Shown: one piece after another, positions 45,073 through 55,354 of the stretch
Numbering within the stretch: position 1 is the stretch's first letter
How the letters are laid out: the number at the start of each line of letters is the position of its first letter
NCBI GenBank assembly: GCA_905221605.1
Contig: CAJNDS010001013.1
Coordinates: 694,265 to 756,764 of the forward strand
Length of the DNA stretch: 62,500 nucleotides
Source of the DNA: Symbiodinium natans
Taxonomy: Eukaryota > Sar > Dinophyceae > Suessiales > Symbiodiniaceae
Reading direction: 5' to 3'
The notes under the pieces: model-generated
Told to the model about the DNA's origin: nothing
The model's input: only the letters and a program-made list of their open reading frames with translations
Databases searched by the model: none
Made by a program: the position numbers and the translations under genes

Positions 45073-45609
45073 TCAACCGGGGGGGGGGGGGGGGGGGACT
45101 CCAAGCGCCAACGGGGCCTCAAACGCATCGCAGAACTCTTCCCAATCCGCGTCGCTTAGCCCTTCCGAGTCAGCATTTCCTGCATTCATCCGGAACACAG
45201 GACAACCATCACTTTCAAGCACAACGGCAAAAACCTGAGGTTCCAAGCTGACTGCAGCTGCAAGCTGGGGCTCCAACAGCACCGCCGCGGCTGTTGCGGT
45301 TTTGCCTCTCTTGGGCTTCGGACACTTGTTGGCGAAATGTCCATTCTCGCCACAGTTGTAGCACTTTATATGCTTTTGCTTGTCTCCATCTCCTTCTTGT
45401 CCTTTCCAGCCTCTCCCATTCCAGACTCTTTCGCGGCACTGGGCTTGTTGTTCATGTGTGCCGAAAACCGCTTTAAAGGGTGTAGGGATTTTAGGATTTC
45501 GGGCTGAGGGTGGGCGCGTAGATTCTTGAATGCCTACCTTGGAACACCCAAGTCCCCAACAACTCGGCCCTTGACCCGGAAAAGCCAGATGCCCTGGAAC
45601 CCGAACCAA
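45073..45609 (-). pseudogene. Retrotransposon gag-like zinc-knuckle fragment
   Basis: A 178-codon minus frame contains CYNCGENGHFANKC (45322-45363), a perfect C-x2-C-x4-H-x4-C knuckle followed by PKPKRGK, then Ala/Val-rich sequence and an acidic stretch with SDADWEEFCDAFEA. A basic stretch (WNGRGWKGQEGDGDKQKH) precedes the knuckle. This is the layout of the C-terminal gag region of Ty1/copia-type elements, where the knuckle binds RNA. No protease, integrase or reverse transcriptase follows, and the frame ends in a G19 run, so it is a fragment. A host CCHC protein is the alternative. Confidence 0.6.
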
Positions 45610-45840
45610 ACCTTAAGCCCCTAAAACCCCTAAAACTCGAAACCCTAATCCCTAGACCCCCGAAACTCCCTGAAGCCCCTAAAACCCTACACCCCAAACC
45701 CCTAAACCCTAAATCCCTAGACCCCAAAAACCCCCTAAAACCCTGTATGCCCTAAACCCGTAAAACCCCTGAAGCCCCTAAACCCACCCTACACCCTAAA
45801 CCCTAAACCCCCTAAACCCCTAAACCCCAAACCTTGTATC
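45610..45840 (+). repeat. Degenerate CCCTAAA texture
   Basis: CCCCTAAAACC-like and CCCTAAA units with one-base length changes. Confidence 0.8.
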
Positions 45841-45847
45841 AGACAAC

Positions 45848-45877
45848 TGCCTCCAGCTCCCTCCGCACAGCAGCCTC
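45848..45877 (-). CDS. Candidate exon, helical
   Basis: Acceptor ATACAG|G, reading EAAVRRELEA, with donor GCA|GTTGTC. Ten codons. CCCTAAA on the left, TTTAGGG on the right. Confidence 0.5.
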
Positions 45878-45892
45878 CTGTATGGGCACCCA

Positions 45893-46265
45893 GGGTTTAG
45901 GGTTTAGGGTTTAGGCTTTAGGCTTTAGGGTTTAGGGTTTCGGGCTTAAGGCTTAGGGCTTAGGGCTTAGGGTTTAATTAGGGCGGTTTCGGGTTTGGGG
46001 CTTCGGGGTTTACGGGATTTTGGGGGGGTTTGGAGGTTTGGGAGTTCTTGGGGGGTGTAGGGGTATGGGTTTGGAGCTTTGGGGTTTCGGAACTTTTGGC
46101 TTTTGGGTGTTTCGGGGTTGGGGGGCTTATGGGGTTTAGGGTTTAGGGGGTTCGGGTTTAGGGGTCTCGAAGTTCGGGTTCTCCCGAAACCCTAAACCCC
46201 AAGCCCCAAACCCTAAACCCCAAACCCCAAACCCTAAACCCTAAACCCTAAACCCTAAACTGTTG
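45893..46265. repeat. TTTAGGG array facing CCCTAAA array
   Basis: TTTAGGG/CTTAGGG at 45893-45970, highly degenerate G-rich units to 46180, then CCCTAAA/CCCCAAA at 46180-46258. Confidence 0.85.
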
Positions 46266-46670
46266 AGGGGGCTAGGGTTTGGGGGCTGGGGTTTTGGGTT
46301 TTGGGGTTGAGGGCGTGGGGCTTACGGATGGGGGCTTGGGGTTTAAGGTTTGTGAGGGGGCGTTCAGGACATACGGGGCCTCTCGGGCGTCCAGCACAGA
46401 TTCAAACTTTTACAGGGCTCAAAAGGCTTCAGTGGAGGGCATAGGGTTTAGGCCCTTGAAGCCTTCTACAGGGTTTAGGGTTTAGGGTTTAGGATTTAGG
46501 GTTTAGGGTTTAGGGTTTAGGGTTGAAGGGGATCTTAGCGCTGGAGTCTATAAGGGGGAGGATTCCTCATCACAAAGCCCCCAAACATCCCCAGACATCA
46601 TCCCAAGACGAAAGCCCACGGTCTGCACTCCTAAACCCTATCCCTAAACCCTAAACACTAGACCCTAAAC
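46266..46670. other. Spacer, weak coding look, TTTAGGG array
   Basis: TTTAGGG at 46465-46530. Plus-strand stretches such as RTYGASRASSTDSNFYRA (about 46365-46420) look mildly coding but lack supporting boundaries. Confidence 0.35.
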
Positions 46671-46706
46671 CGGCAGGCAGTCTTGCATGTCAAGATGATG
46701 GGGTAC
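46671..46706 (-). CDS. Candidate exon, unknown protein
   Basis: Acceptor CTGGAG|G, reading VPHHLDMQDCLP. The donor is the first base of a telomere unit, CCG|GTTTAGGG. The frame is also open upstream (QQCIVDFLE). Confidence 0.5.
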
Positions 46707-46770
46707 CTCCAGGAAGTCAACGATGCATTGCTGTCCATGAACCCTAACCCTAAACCCTAAGCACCAAAGC

Positions 46771-46819
46771 CGGTGGCCTCCGGTGTCTCGGTCCGGGAGG
46801 TGGTGTAAACACCATCCAC
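46771..46819 (-). CDS. Candidate exon, unknown protein
   Basis: Acceptor TGTGCAG|G, reading VDGVYTTSRTETPEAT, with GC donor ACCG|GCTTTG. A 30-bp CCCTAA-like insertion separates it from the next coding piece. Confidence 0.5.
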
Positions 46820-46859
46820 CTGCACAGTCTCTGAACCCCAGCCTAGACACCACAAATAC

Positions 46860-47370
46860 CCTAAACCCTAAACCCTAAACCCTAAACCCTAAACCCTAAA
46901 CCCTAAACCCTAAACCCTGAGCTGCCAGGGCTTGTAGGCTTTGGGCTTTAGGACTTTGGGAGGGCGGGGGGGCGGGGGGGTATTTAGGGCTTCGGGTTTA
47001 GGATTTAGGGCTTCGGATTTACAGAGGGTTTAGGGAGTTTTAGGGTTCAGGGAATAAACTGGGGTCATGTCATCACAGTGCTGGACGCTTGGTGTACTGG
47101 TGTTTAGGGTTGAGGTTTGAGACCAACTGCACTTTTTGGTTTAGCGCTTGAGTTATGGGGAGTGTGGTTAGGAAGGAAGCTGAACTGAGAATGGAGTACA
47201 GCATGAGATCCAACACAAGCCACACCATGCTTAATGAGGGTTATGCGGAGGACCCTGAACCCTAAACCCTAAACCCTAAACCCTAAACCCTAAACCTAAA
47301 CCCTAAACCCTAAACCCTAGTATCCCTAAACCCTAAACCCTAAACCCTAAACCCTAAACAGGAGACCGAC
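46860..47370 (+). repeat. CCCTAAA arrays with spacer
   Basis: Arrays at 46860-46920 and 47258-47360. The spacer has degenerate TTTAGGG-like units at 46975-47050. Confidence 0.9.
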
Positions 47371-47624
47371 TCCTTGCCAGAAGCCTGTCCTTTTCGCACC
47401 GCGCTCGCATTTACTGCATCCGGCGAACGGCTAGGTGTGAAACTGGCACACGCGAGTGCAGCGAGGGTTCATCGTCATGTTCTACGACCAGTTCAAGGGT
47501 TTAGGTGGGCACCCCGATACCTTACGACAGTCCACCAAAAGAGGTTTTGGGCGAGATACGCCCTATAACTACCCTAAGCCCTAAACCCAAAGCCCCAAGC
47601 CCTAGACTCAAGGCTTCAGCAATC
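47371..47624. other. Unique spacer
   Basis: Open on plus for 64 codons without recognisable homology. Confidence 0.3.
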
Positions 47625-47675
47625 CCATGATCTTCATGTAGGCGTCGAAGCCCTTGGAGACCACGTCGTTGTGAC
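47625..47675 (-). CDS. Candidate exon, clearly coding, family not recognised
   Basis: Acceptor TCGGAG|G, reading HNDVVSKGFDAYMKIM, with the frame open to GLLK beyond. The preceding codons (ECASGLGG) also fit, so the exon may extend upstream. The donor is unclear (|GATTGC or later). Confidence 0.55.
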
Positions 47676-47724
47676 CTCCGAGGCCAGACGCACACTCCCC
47701 GAGCAACTAGGGGCGAAGTGCCTC

Positions 47725-48200
47725 CGAACCCTAAACCCTAAATGCTAGACCCTGGAGGGTTTAGGGTTTCGGGTTTAGGGTTTAGGGTTTGGGGCCCTAA
47801 AACCTAAACACTAAACCCAAACCCGACCAGATTCCACAGCCACGAGTCCCGCATTCACTCCCCAAAAATGTTTAAGGCTCCCAAGTAAGGACCTTTTAAG
47901 TTTATCAGTAAACTTTCGAACATGTTCGGAGCTCATTTGGAGGAAATAGCACTGCGGGTGTTTTGGGTAAAGGGTTCGGTTTTGGGTTTAGGCTCCGGGC
48001 TTCGAGGTAAACGGAGACAGAAAGCGAGATAGATAGACAGCAGTAGGACAAACAGAACAGAGAGAGCCCGAAGCCCGAAACCTTCATCGCAAGATAGTGA
48101 GGCCGAGGGAGAGAGTGGGAGACGAGTGCGAGAGAGTGCGGGAGAGAGAGAGAGAGAGGGAGAGCGAGAGAGAAACCCTAAACCCTAAACCCTAAACCAA
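47725..48200. repeat. Short telomere arrays and (GA)n tract
   Basis: CCCTAAA then TTTAGGG at 47728-47790. Purine-rich GAGA repeats at 48100-48175, then CCCTAAA. Confidence 0.8.
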
Positions 48201-48263
48201 TAAGGACCTGATAAGGTTCTAAGGTCTGTGTCCCAGCTAAGCTCTGTTCGTCTTTCTGGCCAC

Positions 48264-48314
48264 CCTGCCTGCTCTGGGAATCTCCTGGAAGATGCTAGTG
48301 CTGATGCCCATGGC
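48264..48314 (-). CDS. Candidate exon, unknown protein
   Basis: Acceptor CCTCAG|G, 17 codons reading AMGISTSIFQEIPRAGR, with donor AGG|GTGGCC. CCCTAAA on the left, TTTAGGG on the right. Confidence 0.55.
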
Positions 48315-48319
48315 CTGAG

Positions 48320-49150
48320 GGTTTAGGGTTTAGGGCTTAGGGCTTAGGGTTCGGGTTTAGGGGTAGTTACATGGTCCCTGACTATGTGCTGCTTATTGGG
48401 GAAGGCGTATATACCCCCTATATACTCTTTCAAACCCAAGGGCCCATATTTCGGAACCCTTTAAAAAGAGGGTAAGGGACCATATTCAGGGGCCATGAAG
48501 CCTCCCTTAGACCCGCACTCAAGACTCAAGCGGTTTCGGGCATCTGGGGATTTAGGAGAATTTAGGGTTTCAGGTTTGTGGCTTACGGTATTCCCAGCCC
48601 TGAACATGTTGGCTGGGAGGGAAAGGCTGAGTTCTGCGATTAGCATGTCTCTTGCTGCTGCCCTCGATCTTGAAACAAGGGCAACGCGAATCCTCTTGTG
48701 CATAGCTCAAGGAGAAGTTGGACGGATAAATAGATATGTGCATGCTCAATTTCAAGTTTAGATTTAAAAAACTAAAACTAGGTATCTGTTCATATGACGT
48801 ACATTCATCCGATAGATATGTACAAACGTGTAAACATGGATTTCTAGAAGGCTTTTGTGGGTTGGTGAGGTCTGTAGGTACTGCAGGTAAGGGACCCCTT
48901 GCGAGATGAACATCCCCCAACTCCAAGTCCAAACTACAAGTGGCATTGCAACGAGGTCACTGCAGTCGGGATACTACTACACCTAGGACACACTCGATTG
49001 CAGTAAAAAAGGGTCCCTACTTCATATTTTACGGTTTGCATGATAGAAAAGGCAACGGGCTACCTCTCAGAAAAGGAACAACACCTGCGGGTCAAGGAAG
49101 GGCACAACAACTGGTACAGGATTTCAGGCTGGCAAGCCCTAGACCCTGGA
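48320..49150. other. TTTAGGG run, dispersed element, unique DNA
   Basis: Array at 48320-48360; the element CCCAAGGGCCCATATTTCGG at 48427-48495 as at 38155; then about 600 bp of unique DNA. A plus frame near 48600-48700 reads MLAGRERLSSAISMSLAAAL, weakly coding. Confidence 0.4.
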
Positions 49151-49154
49151 CTCT

Positions 49155-49245
49155 AAGTTTAGGGTTTAGGGTTTAGGGTTTAGGGTTCAGGGTTCAGGGT
49201 TCAGGGTTTAAGGTTTAGGGTTGAGGGCTAAACCCTAAACCCACC
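49155..49245. repeat. TTTAGGG/TTCAGGG array
   Basis: About ten units ending in two CCCTAAA units. Confidence 0.9.
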
Positions 49246-49332
49246 GAGCAGTAAGTGGGGAGTAAGTAAATGACATAAGGTTGCTCTTGTGGGTTGACGA
49301 TGCTATGTTCCCCCAATAACCTATGTCGGAAC

Positions 49333-49445
49333 CCAAAGAGCCCAAAAACCCCTTAATTAAGGAATGTAGCTTAAACTATGAAGGGATCCTTAGTATGATT
49401 TAAGGAACATTCCTTAGTTAAGGGGTATTGGGCTCTTTTGGGAAG
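49333..49445. mobile_element. Hairpin element family 1, best copy
   Basis: 113 bp: AAAGAGCCCAAAAACCCCTT on the left, AAGGGGTATTGGGCTCTTTT on the right, with AATTAAGGAATGTAGC / GGAACATTCCTTAGTT inside and centre GGGATCC. Confidence 0.95.
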
Positions 49446-49619
49446 TCGCAAGATCTGCGATCTTGCAGCAATGACACTGCAAGTCACTGTGGGCATAGCA
49501 TTCTGGCCGATCATGTGGTGAGAAGTTGAGTGAGTAAGCTACCTGCCCTAAACACTAAAAAACACTTCATGTTAAATGCTGAGAAATCTACAAAATTGCA
49601 ACTACAAAAGCTAAATAAA

Positions 49620-49691
49620 CCCAAAACCCCAAACCCCAAACCCTGCTCCGGTCGGCGCGCACGGGGAAACCTAAACCCTAAACCCTAAACC

Positions 49692-49723
<32 letters not shown>

Positions 49724-49760
49724 ACCCTAAACCCTAAACCCTAAACCCTAAACTCCCCCA
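49620..49760 (+). repeat. CCCTAAA array with CCCTCAA block
   Basis: Five uniform CCCTCAA units inside a CCCTAAA array. Confidence 0.95.
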
Positions 49761-49786
49761 AAATGGCGCCTCAGCGGCAAGGTCAC

Positions 49787-49823
49787 CCAGGTGCCGGCCC
49801 ATGGTGGGAGGGATCAGTTCATC
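49787..49823 (-). CDS. Candidate exon, unknown protein
   Basis: Acceptor CCAGAG|G, reading DELIPPTMGRHL, with GT donor CTGG|GTGACC. CCCTAAA on the left, TTTAGGG on the right. Confidence 0.5.
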
Positions 49824-49829
49824 CTCTGG

Positions 49830-50015
49830 GTTTGGGGTTTAGGGTTCAGGGTTTGGGGTTTAGGGTTTGGGGGTTTGGGCTTAGGGTTTAGGGTTTAGGG
49901 TTTAGGGTTTAGGGTATAGGGTTGAGGGTATAGGGCTGAGGGTTGAGAGTTGAGGGTTTAGGGTTAGGATTTAGGGTCCTGGGCTTTGGGCTTATTGCTT
50001 AGGGCTTAGGGCTTA
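49830..50015 (+). repeat. TTTAGGG/TTGAGGG array
   Basis: Mixed units including GTATAGGG and TTGAGGG. Confidence 0.9.
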
Positions 50016-50021
50016 AAAAAG

Positions 50022-50109
50022 CTAGGGGTGCAAGTACACTAACTAGGGCTCGAAGTATAGCTACCATACTTCTAACGCGAGTTATCACGACCCATGAACC
50101 TCCAAGTAT
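50022..50109. mobile_element. Hairpin element family 3, short copy
   Basis: Keeps the right end CATGAACCTCCAAGTA and the core GAAGTATAGCTACCATACTT. The left end is truncated. Confidence 0.6.
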
Positions 50110-50224
50110 GTCCTTCTGAAGCTCGCTAGGCTGAAGGCTTCGGTGTTAACTAGGGATTGGAGGCAAGGGTCTCCTGTGAACCCTGTCAACACCAAAGCCC
50201 ACCCAAAACCCCTAAAACATCCTA

Positions 50225-50650
50225 AGCAAGCCCTAAACCCTAAACCCTAACTCTAAAACCTAAACCAAAATCCCCCACCACGCACCCCCAAACCGCCCCA
50301 ATGGACCCCCCAAAACCTCTCCTGAGAACTCTAAACCCTAAACCCTAAACCCTAAACCCTAAACCCTAAACCCTAAACCCTAAACCCTAAACCCTAAACC
50401 CTAAACCCTAAACCCTAAACCCTAAACCACACCCAAACCTCTCCTGAGAACCATGGATCACGTGGATCTTCCAGCCGGCCTGGCGGAGCTCATGTGCTTT
50501 GCTTCTTGCTTCTTTAAGGGCTTAGGGCTTAGGGCTTAGGGTTGAGGGTTTAGGGTTTAGGGTTTAGGGTTTAGGGTTTAGGGTTTAGGGTTTAGGGTTT
50601 AGGGTTTAGGGTTAGGGTTTAGGGTTTAAAGAGGGGACTTGGGTTAGGGT
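50225..50650. repeat. CCCTAAA array facing TTTAGGG array around a small island
   Basis: CCCTAAA at 50335-50428 and TTTAGGG at 50517-50630. The island between reads AGWKIH on minus (50462-50479), with AG|G acceptor and GT donor. Confidence 0.9.
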
Positions 50651-50909
50651 TTTGAGCTTTTGGACTTTAAACCCTGAACTCTAAAACCTGAACCTTGTAG
50701 GGCTTGAGGGCTTCAGGGATTTAGGGTTTTAGGGCTTTAGGGTTCTAGGGTTTAGATGGATCTTAAGGGTTGACAACACGATTCAACTTTGTTGTGATTG
50801 AGAAGAACACTCCGGAATTTGGAAGCCTCTAAACTGTGTCAACCGCCAGCTTCTTGTTGACATATGTTTGTGGGACGCGCGCTTGCACGTCTAAGGCCAA
50901 AGCAAAGCC

Positions 50910-51135
50910 CATGGTAGACGATGCCGCGGGTCAGGCAAGCTTCCATCAAGGTACCGCTGCCGGCGGTGACATCGAACACTGCCTGCACCTTGAATTCGTC
51001 AAGGAAAGTATCCCAAAATGCGATGGGTTTGGACTCCTGCCAAAACAAAGGCGTGTCCAAGCCATGCTTGTCTTGCCAGTCTTTTGGCGGCGGCGTGTCC
51101 CCGAAGAGATGGATCCGGACTTTCGGGTCTAGTGC
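50910..51135 (-). CDS. Methyltransferase-like exon
   Basis: Acceptor TTCCATAG|G, then about 75 open codons to a GC donor near CATG|GGCTTT. It starts ALDPKVRIHLFGDTPPPKDW and carries AVFDVTAGSGTLMEACLTRG followed by IVYHG. D-x-T-x-GSG-x-L-x2-A with a following G-x2-Y fits motif I of SAM-dependent methyltransferases of the DNA/RNA type, where it holds the methyl donor. The catalytic motif is not in this exon, so target and activity are unknown. It is the longest GC-rich coding island in the window and shows no decay. Confidence 0.6.
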
Positions 51136-51237
51136 CTATGGAAGGCTGAGAGCTGTTCGGGTTGAGAGGAACATATTACTGGGGTTTGGGGTTCAGGGTT
51201 TAGGGCTTCAAGACGCTAACCTTTCAACCCGAAACGC

Positions 51238-51354
51238 TACTTGGAGGTTCATGGGTAGTTTTAAGCAGGGTTGTAAGTGCCCTAAAAAAAGGGTCTAAGC
51301 ACAGTTACCACACTTTCTGACCCTACTTAAACCTACCCATGGCCCACCAAGTAG
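51238..51354. mobile_element. Hairpin element family 3
   Basis: TACTTGGAGGTTCATGGGTA on the left, TACCCATGGCCCACCAAGTA on the right. Confidence 0.9.
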
Positions 51355-51399
51355 ACTAAGCCCCGACGGGTTTTGAGGCTCAGCGGTACAGGGGCTAGT

Positions 51400-51680
51400 G
51401 CGCAGGCTCCTTTACTTTTTGGGTTTAGGGCATAAGGTTTAGGGTTTGGGGGTTTGAGGTTTGGGGTTTAAAGTAAGGAGTCTGAAAAAGATCTTGTGTA
51501 TAAGATTCCAGGAAGCTTCCAAAGAAAACCTGTAACTCTAAATTCCTTCACATTTTGGGTTAACATCGGGCTCTAGGGGCCTATGGTTTAGAACCCGAAG
51601 CCCGACACCCTAAACCCTAAACCCTAAACCCTAAACCCTAAACCCTAAACCCTAAACCCTAAACCCTCTACAACACCTCA
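51400..51680 (+). repeat. Spacer and CCCTAAA array
   Basis: CCCTAAA at 51605-51667 after a unique spacer. Confidence 0.85.
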
Positions 51681-51751
51681 AGCCTGGAACTCATCTGAAA
51701 GACTGCTCCTAGGCAGCCACGGGTTCAAGAAGCAGGGCTTAGTTCCAGTGC

Positions 51752-51900
51752 CTACGTGGAGGTTCAGGGTACTTAGTAACCCATGATACATGTAGTTGTC
51801 ACCCACATAAACGCCCCTTAAGTACGCTATTTTAGGGTAATAGTTGGGTTATAAGCGCAGCTATAACTAGGTTACTAAGCACCATGAACCTCCAAGTAGG
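51752..51900. mobile_element. Hairpin element family 3
   Basis: TACGTGGAGGTTCAGGGTAC on the left, CATGAACCTCCAAGTA on the right, with TTAGTAACC / GGTTACTAA inside. Confidence 0.9.
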
Positions 51901-51989
51901 GTTCCGGGTTTATGGGTTTGGGGTTTCGGCTCGGTAAGATGCAAAAGTTGGGGCTTGGGACGTACGTTTGGAGGGGCTGAGACTTCAGC

Positions 51990-52072
51990 ACCCGAAGCCC
52001 TAAACCCTAAACCCTAAACCCCAAAACCTAAACCCCAAACCCCAACCCCAAACCCTAAACCCTAAGCCCTTT
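51990..52072 (+). repeat. CCCTAAA/CCCCAAA array
   Basis: About ten units on the left of the next exon candidate. Confidence 0.9.
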
Positions 52073-52074
52073 AC

Positions 52075-52141
52075 CGACTCTGCCTCCGCGGCTTTCTGCA
52101 CTGCGCGGATGTTGTTCCAGCGGTGTGGGACGATGGGGCGC
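52075..52141 (-). CDS. Candidate exon, unknown protein
   Basis: Acceptor CATGAG|G, 22 codons starting RPIVPHRWNNIRAVQKAAEA, with donor TCG|GTAAAG. Clearly coding in composition, unlike its array flanks. Family not recognised. Confidence 0.6.
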
Positions 52142-52167
52142 CTCATGAGCTGGGCTTGAGCAGAACC

Positions 52168-52700
52168 CAGAACCCTAAACCCTAAACCCTAAACCCTAAA
52201 CCCTAAACCCTAAACCCTAAACCCTAAACCCTAAACCCTAACCCTAAACCCTAAACCCTAAACCCTAAAGCCTAAGCCGTGCAGTTACGGTTCAGGCTTT
52301 GCCGGTGCTTACGGGGCGTCAAAAGTTTGAAGCTTAGGCTTTCGGGGCTGAAGGTGTTGAGATTTAGGCCTTGTGGCATAGGGCTGAGGGTTCCGGTTAA
52401 CCCTAAACCCTAAACCCTAAGCCCTAAACCCTAAACCCAAACCCTAAAGCCTCAACGCCATGAGGCACCTCATCCCAAGCTTTTCCAGGGTATGAAGAGT
52501 TGGAATGAAAGATTTTCCGGGTTTAGGGTTTAGGGTTTAGGGTTTAGGGTTTAGGGTTTAGAGTGTAGAGCTTCAGGAGGCATAGGATGTTAGCCCAGGG
52601 CAGAGATGGCCACGAGCCAAAGAAGAGTGTGAAACAGGGTTTAGGGTTTAGGGTTTAGTGTTGTAGGGTTCAGGGTTTAGGGTTTAGGGCTTAGGGTTTG
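52168..52700. repeat. CCCTAAA and TTTAGGG arrays with spacers
   Basis: CCCTAAA at 52168-52275 and 52398-52445; TTTAGGG at 52520-52565 and 52637-52700. Confidence 0.9.
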
Positions 52701-53685
52701 CTTAGGAAGCTAACAGTATTGCCAGAAACAAACTGTGATGCTTCCTAGGGCTCCTATAATCACACGGAGTCTTCTTTCGGGCACAAATAAAGATGCAATA
52801 ATTCGCATAGCTGCCGCTATGAATTCCCAAATCCAAATGCTTGCATGTGTAGGGTTTGGTTTGATTTCGGGCCCCAATTGTTCTGGGGTCCTTTTGTTCC
52901 TACCACATAACCTATCTGTGTAAATGCAAGTACAAGCTCACACCCCCCGTGATCTCCTTCCCTGCTTCGGACGAGCTGAGTATGAGAATCGGAGGGGTTG
53001 TGGGCAAGTGGTTGAAACATCGAGAGGGTCAACAAAAACTACATGATCTCCAAGCCTCCGGTAATGAGAACTCGACCGGCTTGAAAGGGTCCGGTTTCCC
53101 TAAACCCCAAACCCGAAACCCTAAACCCTAAACTTGTTCGGGGTCTTTTCGGTCCATACTTGCGCACAACAGCCGGGCTCGAAATTTCGAAACTCCCGAA
53201 GCACCTGTCACGAAAACTCGAGCCGGCTCACCGTTTCAAAACAAAAACCCAAAGTTGGGAATCTATTCCGACAGTTTGCCCACATATTCAGCCCGTGACT
53301 GACAGAGCTTATGTTCGCTCCATGCACATCAATCCACAAACTAGAACCCAAACCCCCGAGGGTTTTTGGAAAAATCAAGAACCTACCCAGACTCCAGACA
53401 CAAAAACAAAACTAGCTGACCAACTAGCTAACCTAATGACACTCACTAAATTGTCGAAGCTAGCTGGCTGTGGGAATCTCATCTACTTAGCAATTTTGCT
53501 GGCACGTGAGTAAACTGTTTAAATTCGTCAAGTTGTCAGTGCCAGTTTGCGAATTTAACAAAATGTCCTTGTTTCAATCGGCCCTTAGCTGACTTCGTTG
53601 AACCAATTAAACTCTCCAAAAAAACTTTGCGAATTCTAAACTAGCTTCTTCGAATTGAAGTCTTTTAAGTCAATAAACTGCTTGA
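52701..53685. other. Unique DNA, about 1 kb, no gene assigned
   Basis: Free of clean arrays apart from a short CCCTAAA run at 53100-53125. A plus frame of 117 codons (53160-53513) has no homology I recognise. Confidence 0.35.
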
Positions 53686-53687
53686 TT

Positions 53688-53830
53688 AGGGTTTAGGGTT
53701 TTAGGGTTTTAGGGTTAAGGGTTTATGGTTTAGGGTTTAGGGTTTTAGGGTTAAGGGTTTAGGGCTTAGGGCTTAGGGCTTCGGGCTTAGGGTTTAGGGT
53801 TTAGGGTTTAGGGTTTAGGGTTTCGGGTTG
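53688..53830 (+). repeat. TTTAGGG/CTTAGGG array
   Basis: Mixed units with TTTTAGGG length variants. Confidence 0.9.
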
Positions 53831-53914
53831 TAGGATTCAGGATTACGGGTGGCTGAGGTGTTCGCGTTCCGGGCTCAGGATTTAGGGTCTCATGGGACCC
53901 AAGAGTCCCCCAAG

Positions 53915-54365
53915 AGTAACCTAGGAATAAAAAGGGTGCCCTCTTAGGTTTGAAGGGGTTTGTAGTTTATAAGGGAACCTAAACCCTAAAAAAAAAAAAG
54001 AAAGTCCACGGTTGAGAGAGGGTGTTCTAACTATACGGGGTATGGGAGTCTCTCGGTACCCCTCAACCTCTGCGAGGAGAATCGAAGGAAGGATTCAACC
54101 ATGGCCCTGTAGGTCTTATGTGGATATGCCCAAGGCTAGTTCATGGTTGGGATAGTATTTGGAAAAAAGGTTGCATTTCCATTCCTTACTGAGTTGAAGT
54201 ACCCTTGTTAAACATGTAAGATGTAACCCCGCTATGACAAAGATTCAGTGTTCAAGGTTCTGGGGTTTAGGGTTTAGGGTTTAAGGTTTAGGGCTTAGGG
54301 TTTAGGGTTTAGGGTTTAGGGTTTAGGGGTTAGGGGTTAGGGTTTAGGGTTGTGGATTGAGGCCA
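53915..54365. mobile_element. Family 5 element, dispersed element, TTTAGGG array
   Basis: Family 5 at 53918-53990 (AGTAACCTAGGAATAAAAAG). The element CTAGTTCATGGTTGGGATAG ... CTATGACAAAG at 54130-54245 is the sister of 17518-17610. TTTAGGG at 54262-54352. Confidence 0.65.
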
Positions 54366-54794
54366 ACCCAGAACGCTAACTGCCCAGGCACAACAAAGCC
54401 ACCAAGGCCGGACGTCCGTACCTGGCTCTACTGAACTTGGAACCCAGGCAAAAATTCGATTTTTTCTGCTTTAAAGCTGTTTCCTCTGAATTATAGAACC
54501 TTTTTAGCTTTTAGCTGTTTCTTATGACGTGTAGTACCCCCAAAACTTAAAAAACATATAAAAACAAGAAGATTTCCCAAGTATCTAAAAGTCTTTGCCA
54601 TGGCATGATCTCAGAGAGGCACCGAGACCCCTAGGAGGATTTGAGAAGCAGATCCCCCTAAGGGTCTTAGGTTTTAGGGTTTAGGGTTTAGGGTTAGATC
54701 CCCTCTAGGGTTCCTAAAAATGACCCCGTCGTTTGGGGGTTCGACTGCTGGGATCCGATCAGGGGTCTGGCTGGGCACAGTCGAGGGATTCAGG
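54366..54794. other. Unique spacer, weak exon candidate
   Basis: Minus 54370-54420 reads VRTSGLGGFVVPGQL after AG|G, weak. The rest has no coding signal. Confidence 0.3.
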
Positions 54795-54905
54795 GTCTTA
54801 CCCAGGGACTCCACTACAATCAAGGAAGATTCCTGAAAATCCAAGAAGGGGTTCCTTGTGTGGTTTAAGGAATATTCCTTATAATTGAGGGGGATTGGAG
54901 TCTCT
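54795..54905. mobile_element. Hairpin element family 1
   Basis: GGGACTCCACTACAATCAAG on the left, TTGAGGGGGATTGGAGTCTC on the right, with the TTTAAGGAATATTCCTTA stem. Confidence 0.75.
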
Positions 54906-55214
54906 GGGTAGAGTCTTCTAGGGCGAAGAAGCTTCCCCGATTAAAACGACACATGGGGGGGCCTTTCTGCGAACTAAGGCATGTTTCCTGCGTCCAGGAA
55001 GCTATAACTCAAACTACGCATACCTGAACATAAGGGTACCTTTTGTGAACCAAGGTATGTTCCTTCATTCCAGGGGTGTTCAATACTTCATACTTGGAGA
55101 GTCGTGGGCCATTCGAGCGAGGATGATAGGTACCCTACATAGAGTTCTAAGTATAGCTACCATACTTGAAACCCTGCTTATATCTGCCCAAACCCTAAAC
55201 CCTAAACCCCCAAC

Positions 55215-55314
55215 TTGGGATGTTCCCCTTGTAATAGCAGTCCTTAACAGGGATTATACTAGGGGATGCTGTAATCCCTATTAAGGACTGTTAGTATAAG
55301 GGGGGACGTCCCAA
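55215..55314. mobile_element. Hairpin element family 2
   Basis: 100 bp, TTGGGATGTTCCCC to GGGGACGTCCCAA, with CAGTCCTTAACAGGGATTA and TAATCCCTATTAAGGACTG inside. Confidence 0.95.
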
Positions 55315-55354
55315 CACTAAACCCTATTCAGGGGGCTCCTCTTGAGGGCTTGGG

